Source of the DNA: Pseudomonas psychrophila
GTDB lineage: Bacteria; Pseudomonadota; Gammaproteobacteria; Pseudomonadales; Pseudomonadaceae
DNA length: 64,000 bases
Direction of reading: 5' to 3'
Assembly: GCF_001043005.1 (NCBI RefSeq)
Contig: NZ_JYKZ01000001.1
Span: 434,001 to 498,000 of the forward strand
In this document: one piece after another, positions 54,243-62,791 of the stretch
How the letters are laid out: each line of letters begins with the position of its first letter
Numbering within the stretch: the first letter of the stretch is position 1
Program-made: the position numbers and the translations under genes
Notes under the pieces: generated by a model
The model's database searches: none
Told to the model about the DNA's origin: nothing
The model's input: only the letters and a program-made list of their open reading frames with translations

Positions 54243-56996
54243 ATGCATCATAAAACATCAGTACCTATTACTGAACGCGAATCATTCAATACCTGGTTGC
54301 CTAGTATATTTTCTGTTGATCAACCTGCTGCACCTGCTAAAGATGCCCTGCCGCGCGAGCTACTCCATCAACAACTGAGGAGCTGTTTCTCACGAATTGC
54401 ACTCATTCACACGCCCGCGGGTTATGGTCGTACGACGTTACTGGCGCAGCATTACCAGCATTTGAAAGCGCAGGGTGCCACACTTGTATGGGTAGCGTGC
54501 AGCAACCTTGAGCGGGCTGTACATCAGCTCGGTACTCTCTACGAGCATTTTCAAGATGGCGATAACCATGCTCAGTGGCGTGCAGCTCAGAACAACACGG
54601 AGATATCGGCCCGCGCCTATATTTTGATCGATGATGCGCACAAGCTGCAGCCTGGCGACAGCTCCCGCCTGTTGGCCCTGCTATTGGAGTCGGCGCCGTC
54701 GGGTGTGCAGTTCATCGTGTCCAGCCGCGGAAGCTCGCCTATCAATCTGGCTCAGTACAGGTTGCGCGGTGAGCTTATGGAGATGAGCAGTAAGCATCTG
54801 GCATTCACGGCTGCGGAAAATTCCCAGTTTTTGCAACGCTATGCAGTTGCAACAGACGGAGAGGGCGTCAGCAAGCTGCTGCGATTGACCGATGGCTGGC
54901 CAGGGGGGATGAACCTCGCGATGCAGTGCTGGCGATCCCGGGATGAACCCACCCACCCCGCGCCATGGGAGGAAGCCAGTTGGTATGAAGACTTCTTTAG
55001 GGAAGAGGTCTTCGACGCACAAACAACGGCTATTCAAGAGTTGCTGTTGAGCTGTTCGGTACTAGAACAAATCGATTTTGCCGCGTGTGACGCCCTGCGC
55101 AAGACTGAAGGCAGTGCCGCTTTGCTCCGCTATTGCGCTGCCAACGATCTGTTCCTCAGCCAGGACGCAAGATACCCCAACAGTTATCGGTTGCATCCGC
55201 TCTTTCGCAAGTTCCTGGCCCAACAGCTGCACGAATCTTCGCAGCACACCTTGAAGAGTCTGCACCTGAGCGCCAGTGAGCACTTTCTCCACCACAACCA
55301 ATTATTCAAAGCCTACAACCACGCCTTGCAATCGAACGATGCTGAGCACGCTGCGAAAATCGTGGACGACAATATCGTGATGTTTTTCGAAGCCAGCGAT
55401 GACCCAGCTTGGCGCCTGGTTGAACAATTGCCCCGCCACGTACTGAATCGCTACCCGCGAATCTTGCTTGGCCAAGCCTGGTCCATGCTACACCTGTGGA
55501 AGTTTGAGACAGCCAAAGAGTTGCTGCGGATCGCCCGCGAGTACCTCGGCACCGAGGAAGCGCGGCACCGCTATGGTGACAACGGCTTGCGCATCCTGCG
55601 TCAGGAACTCCTGCACCGCGAGGCCATGTTTTCAATGATGGTCGACGATACCCACCTCTTGGAAACGCAAGCGCTTGACCTAATCGACAAGTACAGCGAG
55701 GCCCACCCGATCATGCGTGGTAGCGTCTATAACGCGTTGCTGTACGCCCATCGGGAACGCTTCAAACTGGATGAAATCGAGCACTTAGGCCACCTTGCCG
55801 AAGAGCAGCTCAGGCGTGGGGACAGCAAGCTATCAATCATTGTGCACGCTGCTATCATCGGTCCAGCACGGTTTATGGCTGGACAAACGCAACAAGTAAT
55901 CAACGACTTGCGTAGTGCCCTCAAGGCTGCTGAGGGTATAACCGGCGTCGGCTCACCATACGCCACAATCCTGGCCCTGCCGCTGGCCGAGGTGCACTAC
56001 GAGCGAAACGAATTGATGGAAGCGCGCGAGTTGCTGGCCACTTACCTGCCTCTGGTGGAGTACGAGGGGTTCATCGATCAGACGATTTCCGGCTGGCTGA
56101 CTGCGGTCAAGCTTGCGTGTCATGACGATAATTATGCAGAGGCATTCGCGCTCCTGGATAAAGCGGATCAGGCCGCCAGGCAGCACGGCTTCGAGCGCCT
56201 GCGCTATTGCGCGCTGGCGGAACGGATGCGCCTGTTGCTCGCATTGGGAGATCAGAAGGAAGTACTCCGGCTCGGCCGCATGAATGGACTGATCGGCCAG
56301 CTCGAACATGTTCGACCAGTCTCCAAGGTTACCACCCGCGACGAGGCACGGGCTTTTTGTTGTGTACGCGTAGCCATGGCGCAAGGTCGGCTCAACGACG
56401 CAATCGAGCTGTGCCGTGTCTGGCAGCGCTTCTTGCATCAAGCAGATGCCGTGCACAACTGTCTGCGCTGGGAAGTCCTTCACGCCCACCTGCTGCTGCT
56501 CTCGGGGAACGATAAAGGGGCCCAGCGCGGCCTGAAAAAAAGCTTCGAGACGGCCGCTCGTAGGCGTATTGTGCGCACATTCGTGGATGAGAAGGCCTGG
56601 CTAGGTGGATTGCTTGGCAGCATGGACCACATGCACGTAACGTTCGCGACCAGCGTTCAGGTCGATGACTTTATCGAAGAGCTGAGCGTGCTTTGTCGCG
56701 GCACAGAGGCGTTCCACGTTTTGGAGCGCCAACCGAAACTGCCATCCCCGGCCCTGCCATTGTCGAACGAGCTACCGACACTTTCCTCCGATGCCATTTC
56801 GGGTGTTCTCAACAGTCGCGAAATCGAGATATTACATTTGGTTCATGGCGGTCTGCGCAACAAGGAAATTGGGCGACGATTGAACATCACAGAGGGTTGT
56901 GTCAAATGGTACATGCAACAGATATTCGACAAGATCGGCGTTCGGCGCCGTAGTCAGGCCGTAAGTCGTGCACGACAGTTCGGCGTAATCTTTTAG
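54243..56996 (+). CDS. MalT-type large LuxR regulator
   Basis: A 917-residue LAL/MalT-family activator. The N-terminal NTPase has TPAGYGRTT (57-65), a Walker A with Arg in place of the usual Lys (R63), and AYILIDDAH as Walker B. A long helical-repeat middle (TPR-like, 330-750) probably senses the inducer. The C-terminal LuxR helix-turn-helix is LNSREIEILHLVHGGLRNKE to the end (about 856-917). It likely activates the divergent cargo operons. AGGAGGTGAT lies 8 bases upstream. The Lys-to-Arg change may alter ATP control. Confidence 0.9.
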   Translation: MHHKTSVPITERESFNTWLPSIFSVDQPAAPAKDALPRELLHQQLRSCFSRIALIHTPAGYGRTTLLAQHYQHLKAQGATLVWVACSNLERAVHQLGTLYEHFQDGDNHAQWRAAQNNTEISARAYILIDDAHKLQPGDSSRLLALLLESAPSGVQFIVSSRGSSPINLAQYRLRGELMEMSSKHLAFTAAENSQFLQRYAVATDGEGVSKLLRLTDGWPGGMNLAMQCWRSRDEPTHPAPWEEASWYEDFFREEVFDAQTTAIQELLLSCSVLEQIDFAACDALRKTEGSAALLRYCAANDLFLSQDARYPNSYRLHPLFRKFLAQQLHESSQHTLKSLHLSASEHFLHHNQLFKAYNHALQSNDAEHAAKIVDDNIVMFFEASDDPAWRLVEQLPRHVLNRYPRILLGQAWSMLHLWKFETAKELLRIAREYLGTEEARHRYGDNGLRILRQELLHREAMFSMMVDDTHLLETQALDLIDKYSEAHPIMRGSVYNALLYAHRERFKLDEIEHLGHLAEEQLRRGDSKLSIIVHAAIIGPARFMAGQTQQVINDLRSALKAAEGITGVGSPYATILALPLAEVHYERNELMEARELLATYLPLVEYEGFIDQTISGWLTAVKLACHDDNYAEAFALLDKADQAARQHGFERLRYCALAERMRLLLALGDQKEVLRLGRMNGLIGQLEHVRPVSKVTTRDEARAFCCVRVAMAQGRLNDAIELCRVWQRFLHQADAVHNCLRWEVLHAHLLLLSGNDKGAQRGLKKSFETAARRRIVRTFVDEKAWLGGLLGSMDHMHVTFATSVQVDDFIEELSVLCRGTEAFHVLERQPKLPSPALPLSNELPTLSSDAISGVLNSREIEILHLVHGGLRNKEIGRRLNITEGCVKWYMQQIFDKIGVRRRSQAVSRARQFGVIF

Positions 56997-57001
56997 TCAG
57001 C

Positions 57002-57038
57002 GGAGCGAAGTAACGCGCTGCGCGCGTTACTTCGCTCC
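57002..57038 (+). terminator. 16-bp hairpin after the regulator gene
   Basis: Exact arms GGAGCGAAGTAACGCG (57002-57017) and its complement (57023-57038) around CTGCG, six bases after the regulator stop. No T-run follows, but the stem is strong enough to block or protect the transcript. Confidence 0.55.
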
Positions 57039-57057
57039 TGCCTGCCCCCTGATCAAC

Positions 57058-57064
57058 AGATAGG
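57058..57064. promoter_or_regulatory. Regulator half-site upstream of the P450 gene
   Basis: AGATAGG (complement CCTATCT) followed by TTATA, 70 bases before the P450 start. The same phrase ACAGATAGG precedes the reductase gene at 58411. Confidence 0.5.
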
Positions 57065-57133
57065 TTATAGCCAGCAGAATCGTTCTTTAAGCTGATCTCA
57101 CGTGCAAGAAATCCAACAACAACGTGAGAACTA

Positions 57134-58321
57134 ATGATGAGCGGCCTTTATCGCAATGTAATCCCCACCACCGATGCTGACCCGTGGGCCGTCGAAGAAA
57201 TCCGTAATGCCAAGAGCTCTGAAAGCCGTATTCGCGAGCTTGGCCCGGTGGTCTGGCTCAGTCAGCATAAGTGTTTCTTTGTTGGCCAACACGCACCTGC
57301 CCAATCCGTCCTGACCCGTTGGCGGGAGTTCTCCTCAACCGGGCGCCCTTTCCAGGACGAACAGTCGATCGTCCCCCAAATTCTGGTCACCGAGGACCCG
57401 CCAGCGCATACGCGCTCGCGCGATGCACTCATGCATCTCCTGTCGCCACCGGCCATCAAGTCCATGCGCGAAGAGTTCACCCGCCAGGCCGAAGCGGTAG
57501 TGGATCGCTTTCTGCAGCAAGGCACTCTTGATGGGGTTCAGGACCTAGCCTCCAGTTACATCCTCAAGATATTCCCGGATGCGATCGGCCTGCCGGAAGA
57601 GAATCGCGAGCGGGTACTCAAGTTCGGCGAGGCAGCCTTCAACGGTGCAGGTCCCCGCAACAAAATTCTTGCGGATTCGCTGGTGCAGGCCGTGCCGGCA
57701 TTCGAGTGGATCGAACGCAATTGCAACCGTGAGGCGGTCACCCCCAATGGTTTGGCGGGCCGTCTTTATGGGTTCGCCGATGAAGGGATTTTGACCGAGG
57801 CCGAGGCGAACTTGCTTGTGATGACCCTTCTCGGCGCAGGCTTCGACACCACCATGGTGACGATAGGCAACACTCTGCATGCATTTAGCCAGTACCCAGA
57901 AGAATGGAGCAAGCTGCACGCTAACCCGTTGCTCGCAAAAAATGCGCTGGAAGAGACGCTCCGCTATGACCCGCCGGCGCGCATGATGGGGCGGCTGGTG
58001 ACGCAGGATCTGGAGTTGGAAGGCGCGCCCCTACAGAAAGGCGACGTGCTGGGAGTCTTCCTCGGTGCCGCCGGGCGTGACCCGCGCCGCTGGGAAAATG
58101 CCGATCAATACGACCTTACTCGCAAAGGCCCGCACCTCGGCTTTGGCGTGGGTGTACATAGCTGTGCCGGCCAAGCTTTGGCGCGTCTGGAGTTCGAGTG
58201 TTTGTTCAGCGTCCTGGCACAACGCGTCAAAAAAGTGGAGCTCATTGGCACTCCCGAAAGGCTGATCAACAACAACATCCTAGGCTGGATTCGCGTGCCA
58301 TTGAAGTTGCACGCCGCCTGA
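57134..58321 (+). CDS. Cytochrome P450, CYP199-like
   Basis: A 395-residue soluble bacterial P450. Landmarks: EDPPAHTRSRDALMHLLSP, the oxygen-activating I-helix LLGAGFDTTM, the ExxR of EETLRYDPP, RDPRRWENADQYDLTR, and the haem loop GFGVGVHSCAGQALA with C344. From memory the sequence follows CYP199-type aromatic-acid O-demethylases closely (the AHTR, IFPDAIGL and FLGAAGRDPRRW segments), so an aromatic or aryl ether substrate is a fair inference. The next gene provides a reductase. Two ATG codons (57134, 57137) could start it, both with a weak ribosome-binding site. Confidence 0.9.
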   Translation: MMSGLYRNVIPTTDADPWAVEEIRNAKSSESRIRELGPVVWLSQHKCFFVGQHAPAQSVLTRWREFSSTGRPFQDEQSIVPQILVTEDPPAHTRSRDALMHLLSPPAIKSMREEFTRQAEAVVDRFLQQGTLDGVQDLASSYILKIFPDAIGLPEENRERVLKFGEAAFNGAGPRNKILADSLVQAVPAFEWIERNCNREAVTPNGLAGRLYGFADEGILTEAEANLLVMTLLGAGFDTTMVTIGNTLHAFSQYPEEWSKLHANPLLAKNALEETLRYDPPARMMGRLVTQDLELEGAPLQKGDVLGVFLGAAGRDPRRWENADQYDLTRKGPHLGFGVGVHSCAGQALARLEFECLFSVLAQRVKKVELIGTPERLINNNILGWIRVPLKLHAA

Positions 58322-58368
58322 CATGGAAGTTGAGAAATACAGTGACTGTCCGCAGTGCTCGTGCCTGA

Positions 58369-58384
58369 GACGCGCTAGCGCGTC
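58369..58384. repeat. Perfect palindrome between P450 and reductase genes
   Basis: GACGCGC-TA-GCGCGTC lies in the 181-base gap between the two genes, 29 bases before the half-site at 58413. It could be a small hairpin ending part of the P450 transcript or a protein site. Confidence 0.45.
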
Positions 58385-58412
58385 CGATCCGGGCCATCAA
58401 CTTCCTCTCTAC

Positions 58413-58419
58413 AGATAGG
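58413..58419. promoter_or_regulatory. Regulator half-site upstream of the reductase gene
   Basis: AGATAGG (complement CCTATCT) followed by GTTTATC, 84 bases before the reductase start. Its presence suggests a second regulated promoter inside the rightward cluster. Confidence 0.5.
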
Positions 58420-58502
58420 GTTTATCTCTCCCTGAGAACGCATTGAATGACGTCGGGGCACAACAATAACGTACCCGGGCCTCGCAAGATCGGAGCATCC
58501 CC

Positions 58503-59468
58503 ATGAGTTCAGCACTCAGCTTAACAGTTAAAGTTCAAAGTAAGCGGCAAGAAGCGCTAGATATCTGTAGTTTCGAGTTGATCGATCCAGATGGTAAGCC
58601 GCTGCCGTCATTTAGTGCTGGTGCGCACATTGACGTTCAAGTACGTCCGGGACTAATTCGCCAGTACTCGTTGTGCAACCCCCCTCACGAAAACCAGCGT
58701 TACCTGATAGGCGTCCTCAAGGATCCACAGTCTCGCGGTGGCTCGGTAGGTATGCATGAGGGTATTCACGAAGGTGACCTGCTCACCATCAGTCCCCCAA
58801 AAAATCACTTCCCCCTGGTCAATGCGCAAAAAATCCTGCTCATGGCCGGCGGCATCGGCATCACGCCCATGCTGTGCATGGCCGAGCGCCTGCAACAACT
58901 GGGTACCGACTTCGCCTTGCACTATTGCGCACGCGGGCTAGATCGAATGGCCTTCCACAAGCGCATTACTAAATCGCCGTTTCATCACCGTGCCTCCCTC
59001 CATCTGGATTCCGGTGACCCTGACCAAAAACTCGATATGCGTGCCCTGATTGCCGATACCGATCCCCAAACCCATGTGTACGTCTGCGGCCCGAAAGGCT
59101 TCATTGATTACGTGCTCGGTACCTGCAAGGCCGCCAACTGGCCTGCGGAGCAACTACACGTCGAGTATTTCGCCGGAGCAGTTGTCGATCACTCCGCCGA
59201 CGATGCCTTTGAAGTCGAGATTGCCAGTACCGGCGCCGTCTACACCATCCCGGCAGAGCGCAACGTGGTCGAGGTGCTGGAAGAACAAGGCATCGAGATC
59301 ATGTATTCGTGCAGCCAAGGTGTGTGCGGCACGTGCATCACGCGAGTGCTGGACGGTATTCCCGATCATCGCGACCTCTATTTGGATGAGGTCGCGCAAG
59401 CAGCAAATGATCAATTTACCCCTTGCTGTTCCAGGGCCAAATCCAAACGCCTGGTACTGGATTTGTAG
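58503..59468 (+). CDS. Phthalate-dioxygenase-type reductase (FMN, NAD, 2Fe-2S)
   Basis: A 321-residue electron-transfer protein of the PDR/VanB type: a flavin domain with RQYSLCNPP, an NAD domain with LMAGGIGITPMLCMAE and YVCGPKGFIDYV, and a C-terminal plant-type ferredoxin whose cysteines are C270, C275, C278 and C308. It carries electrons from NADH to an oxygenase. Directly downstream of a P450 and near a truncated Rieske gene, it may serve the P450, since no separate ferredoxin gene is present. GGAGCATCCCC precedes the ATG. Confidence 0.9.
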   Translation: MSSALSLTVKVQSKRQEALDICSFELIDPDGKPLPSFSAGAHIDVQVRPGLIRQYSLCNPPHENQRYLIGVLKDPQSRGGSVGMHEGIHEGDLLTISPPKNHFPLVNAQKILLMAGGIGITPMLCMAERLQQLGTDFALHYCARGLDRMAFHKRITKSPFHHRASLHLDSGDPDQKLDMRALIADTDPQTHVYVCGPKGFIDYVLGTCKAANWPAEQLHVEYFAGAVVDHSADDAFEVEIASTGAVYTIPAERNVVEVLEEQGIEIMYSCSQGVCGTCITRVLDGIPDHRDLYLDEVAQAANDQFTPCCSRAKSKRLVLDL

Positions 59469-59513
59469 TTTGGGCTGCCGTCGGATGCTGCTGCAATATT
59501 TATGAGGTGTGGG

Positions 59514-60767
59514 ATGACAACAAGAAAAAACGTACTAGTTATCGGCGCTGGCCCGACTGGGCTGTTAACCGCCTATGGTCTGGCAAAACAAGGGGTGCAC
59601 GTGACTGTGGTAGAGGAGCGTGCAACGCTCGACGACTCCCCGCGCGCCATGGTGTATCTGCCATCCAGTTTGAAAGCCCTGGACGATCTTGGGCTGCTTG
59701 AAGATGCTGAAAAAGTCGGCGCCCGCGGACACGCGTTCACCATGCGCTTTGCCAGTGGCTATATCGGTGAGCTTGATCACCGTGTCCTCCAGGAACATAC
59801 CCCCTATTACTACACGTTGCACTTCGGCCAGCATGTACTCGCCAAGTTGATCCTCGATCGGTTCCTACAGCTTCCCAACACTTCAGTCCTCTGGGGCACG
59901 CGCTTCAATCGGGTTCTCGACAATTCTGATCGGGTAGCCATTGAAGTTTCTACCCAGGCTGGGGAGCAGCGGCTGGAAGCGGATTGGCTGGTCGCCGCCG
60001 ACGGCGCCCGTAGTTCGGTTCGCAAGGCCTTGGACATTGAGTTTGAAGGCTTCACCTGGCCCGATACGTTCATGGCCACCAACGTCTATTTCGATTTCGC
60101 AGCCCACGGCTATTGCGAGAATACGATGATCGCCGACCCCGTTGAGTGGGCCGTGATTTCCAAGATCAATAACGACAATCTTTGGCGCGTCGCTTACGGC
60201 GAGCGTAGCGACTGGTCTGAAGAAGAACGTCAGGCAAACGTCGCAAAGCGATATCAGCACTTCTTGCCCGAGAGCGCCAGCTACAAGCTTGAGCGAGCCA
60301 GTTCCTATCGCGTCCATCAGCGTTGTGCCTCGACGTATCGCGCTGGCCGGGTCTTGTTGGCGGGTGACGCTGCACACGCCACCAGCCCGATTGGCGGGCT
60401 CGGCTTTACCGCCGGGATTCAGGACGCCACTACCCTGATCGAGGCCTTGGGTCTCGTGCTTAACGGCCACGATGAAGACGTGCTGGATTATTACGCCGGC
60501 GAGCGCAGACGGATCTTCCTGGACATCGTTAACCCCCTGGCCATCGAGCATAAACGCCGGGTGCAGGAAGCAGACCCAGTAAAACGGGCGCAGGACGAAG
60601 AAGGCTTTCGCAAGATGGCCTCCGATCCCAACTATGTGCGCAACGCCCTGATGAATCTCTTCGCTCTTGTCAGTACTCCATACAGCGCTGATTGGCGCGA
60701 CCGATTGAGCGAGCGGGACGTGCGTGAGCCGCATTCCATGCCGCTGTTTACCGCCACCGACGATTGA
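59514..60767 (+). CDS. Class A FAD-dependent aromatic monooxygenase
   Basis: A 417-residue flavoprotein hydroxylase (PF01494-type). FAD motifs: GAGPTG (11-16), VVEERATLDDSPRAMVYLPSS, the DG motif VAADGARSSVRK near 160, and LLAGDAAHATSPIGGLGFTAG near 285. It would hydroxylate a phenol-like ring with NAD(P)H, often the step before ring opening. The start at 59514 is preferred because GAGGTG precedes it; an ATG at 59502 lacks one. The exact substrate cannot be read from sequence. Confidence 0.9.
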   Translation: MTTRKNVLVIGAGPTGLLTAYGLAKQGVHVTVVEERATLDDSPRAMVYLPSSLKALDDLGLLEDAEKVGARGHAFTMRFASGYIGELDHRVLQEHTPYYYTLHFGQHVLAKLILDRFLQLPNTSVLWGTRFNRVLDNSDRVAIEVSTQAGEQRLEADWLVAADGARSSVRKALDIEFEGFTWPDTFMATNVYFDFAAHGYCENTMIADPVEWAVISKINNDNLWRVAYGERSDWSEEERQANVAKRYQHFLPESASYKLERASSYRVHQRCASTYRAGRVLLAGDAAHATSPIGGLGFTAGIQDATTLIEALGLVLNGHDEDVLDYYAGERRRIFLDIVNPLAIEHKRRVQEADPVKRAQDEEGFRKMASDPNYVRNALMNLFALVSTPYSADWRDRLSERDVREPHSMPLFTATDD

Positions 60768-60795
60768 TATGCGCAGCGACTTCAAGGAGCAAGCA

Positions 60796-61650
60796 ATGAG
60801 CCGTATTGAAACAATGCAGGGCAAAGTAGCAGTCATCACCGGAGGCGCTTCCGGCATCGGGCGCGGGATTGCTGAACGGATGATTGCCCAAGGGGCCCAG
60901 GTGGTTATCGCCGATATCGACGATGATCGTCTACAGGCTACTGCCCTGGAGATCGGAGCGACCGGCATTCGCACCGACGTGACCAGCAGCGTGAGTGTAC
61001 AAGCCCTGGCTGATGCAGTGCTGAGCCTGCATGGCAAAGTCGACATTTTGTGCAACAACGCTGGCATCGGTCCGATGGCGGCAATTTCGGACCTCACACT
61101 GAATGACTGGAAGTGGATGCTCGACGTCAATCTGTGGGGCGTCATTCATGGCATCCACTCGTTCCTGCCGCTGCTTAAGTCCAATGCCGATGGGGGGCAC
61201 ATTGTAAACACCTCATCGATGTCCGGTATGGCCGTCACCCCTACCCTCGGCGCTTATGCCGTCGCCAAATTTGGCGTGGTTGCCCTGTCAGAAGTTCTGG
61301 CACAAGAGTTGGAAATCGAGAACTCCAAGGTTGGTGTGAGTGTGCTGTGCCCCGGACCTGTGCGGACCAACATCGGCAACAGCAGTCGCAATCGACCGAA
61401 GGACCTCGGCGAGGGTCACCTTGCCGATGTGGACCTTGAATCTACCGAACACTTCAGAGACGTGCACATTCCCTGGGTAAGCCCGGCCTATACCGGTGAT
61501 TTGGTCATCGACGCAATCAAGCGTGGCGACCTCTACGTACTCACCCATCCCGAATTGTTCGACTTCATTTACGCACGGCATCAACAGATCGCCGAATCGG
61601 TGGAGCAGGCGTTGGCGCGTCAGCAAAGCGCTGCTTCCGCCGTCCAATAA
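60796..61650 (+). CDS. Short-chain dehydrogenase/reductase
   Basis: A 284-residue SDR: TGGASGIG near residues 16-23, NNAGIG near 92, catalytic S in NTSSMSG and Y-A-V-A-K near 157, with an extended C-terminus (DLYVLTHPELFDFIYARHQQ) that is unlike the shorter classical SDRs at 42073 and 45096. AAGGAG lies eight bases before the ATG at 60796. It follows the monooxygenase by 28 bases in the same operon. The substrate is unknown. Confidence 0.88.
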   Translation: MSRIETMQGKVAVITGGASGIGRGIAERMIAQGAQVVIADIDDDRLQATALEIGATGIRTDVTSSVSVQALADAVLSLHGKVDILCNNAGIGPMAAISDLTLNDWKWMLDVNLWGVIHGIHSFLPLLKSNADGGHIVNTSSMSGMAVTPTLGAYAVAKFGVVALSEVLAQELEIENSKVGVSVLCPGPVRTNIGNSSRNRPKDLGEGHLADVDLESTEHFRDVHIPWVSPAYTGDLVIDAIKRGDLYVLTHPELFDFIYARHQQIAESVEQALARQQSAASAVQ

Positions 61651-61675
61651 ACCATTCAGCATGGGACAACAAAAA

Positions 61676-61846
61676 ATGTATATAAAAAACTGCTGGTATA
61701 CCGTTGCCTGGAATTATGAGCTTGAGGATGAGGGGCTTTTCAAAACCTCCGTATTGAATGAGCCAATGGTGATCTATCGGACTGCTGACGGTGGCTATGC
61801 CGCGCTGGAAGACCGCTGCTGCCACCGCGGTTGTTCCTCTCGTTAA
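61676..61846 (+). pseudogene. Truncated Rieske oxygenase (VanA-like) N-terminus
   Basis: 56 residues, MYIKNCWYTVAWNYELEDEG through ALEDRCCHRGCSSR, match the first part of VanA-type Rieske oxygenases up to the first C-x-H iron ligand pair; then the frame stops. The second ligand pair and the whole catalytic domain are absent, and about 95 bases later the next gene starts. A deletion seems to have removed the rest. It cannot bind a cluster or be active alone. Confidence 0.75.
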
Positions 61847-61877
61847 CTTGCCGACTTGAATCATTGGCTTTGCCAAG

Positions 61878-61900
61878 GTCTCCCGCCCAATGGGAGACCG
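61878..61900 (+). repeat. 8-bp hairpin at the Rieske deletion joint
   Basis: GGTCTCCC-GCCCAAT-GGGAGACC lies just after the truncated Rieske frame and before the CmcJ-like gene. It may have been part of the deletion mechanism or may protect the downstream mRNA. Confidence 0.4.
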
Positions 61901-61941
61901 TCCTGCCTCGCGTCGACATGCCAACTGTTATGGAGTTACCA

Positions 61942-62769
61942 ATGAACACCCCCGTTGCGACTACCCCGTTTGATTCGGTTGAAACAATACTTAATTTCGC
62001 AGACCCCACGCAAAAGCTCGCCTACATGGACGATGCGGTGAAGGGGAACGCCAAGATTCGAACCATCCCGTACCCCGTTAAAATTCACAACGCACGCCTC
62101 TCAGCAGCCGACTTCACGCTGGAAAAAAATGCATTCACGCTGGTTAAAATGACCAGTGCTGTTAGCGACTTCACCGATCTGGAAAATGTGCGCCAGGTGT
62201 ATTTCGAAGAAGTCGTCAATGTCATCAAGCAGCATACCAACGCCACACATGTCGTCGTGTTTGGCGAGCAATTACGTGGTGGCAGCGAGGGCGGAGTTGC
62301 CAGGGTTCGCACCCCAGCAATGAACGTACACGTTGATTACGACACTCCCACCGCGCATGCGATTGCCGAGCACCTGGTGCCGGAAAATGACCGTCAACGC
62401 CTCCTCAACGGGCGGTGGATGATCATCAACGTTTGGCGGCCGATCAAGCCTGTACAGCGTCACCCGCTGACCGTATTGGATGGTTCGACCATCGACCGAA
62501 ACGACCAACACCTCTGCAAACTATTGGCTACTCGATCGGGTGTTAGCCCTGCATTTGGCTTCAACATTTCCTACAACGAGCAGCAACGCTGGTACTACTA
62601 CCCGGCGATGCAGCCCGATGAAATGCTGTTGTTCAAACTAGTCGACTCAGATGCCGAAGCAGTGCAATGGGCTGGTCACAGCGCGTTTGATGACCCTACC
62701 AGTGCTGCCGATGCACCGGCTCGCGAGAGCTTGGAAGTGCGTACGATCGCATTCATCCCAAATCCTTGA
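61942..62769 (+). CDS. CmcJ/NvfI-like oxidoreductase
   Basis: A 275-residue protein resembling the CmcJ/NvfI (GA4-desaturase-like) family, better known from fungal natural-product clusters. Seen: AYMDDAVKGNAKIRTIPYPVKIHNAR at the start, AMNVHVDYDTPTAH with a possible H-x-D metal pair, INVWRPIKPVQRHPLTVLDGSTI, and RWYYYPAMQPDEMLLFKLVDSD. A distal His could complete an iron facial triad as in 2-oxoglutarate dioxygenases, but I cannot assign it firmly. GGAG lies seven bases before the ATG at 61942. In this operon it may oxidise or desaturate an intermediate. Confidence 0.75.
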   Translation: MNTPVATTPFDSVETILNFADPTQKLAYMDDAVKGNAKIRTIPYPVKIHNARLSAADFTLEKNAFTLVKMTSAVSDFTDLENVRQVYFEEVVNVIKQHTNATHVVVFGEQLRGGSEGGVARVRTPAMNVHVDYDTPTAHAIAEHLVPENDRQRLLNGRWMIINVWRPIKPVQRHPLTVLDGSTIDRNDQHLCKLLATRSGVSPAFGFNISYNEQQRWYYYPAMQPDEMLLFKLVDSDAEAVQWAGHSAFDDPTSAADAPARESLEVRTIAFIPNP

Positions 62770-62791
62770 AGAAACGAAAAGGAGGGACTCT

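Noticed and set aside
59883..61145. 420-codon minus-strand frame
   Set aside because: Antisense to the flavin monooxygenase and SDR genes, both of which show clear cofactor motifs.
61690..61702. GGTATACC palindrome resembling the core at 25-41
   Set aside because: It lies in the Rieske-like coding remnant, is only eight bases, and lacks the CTATACC-N-GGTATAG spacing.
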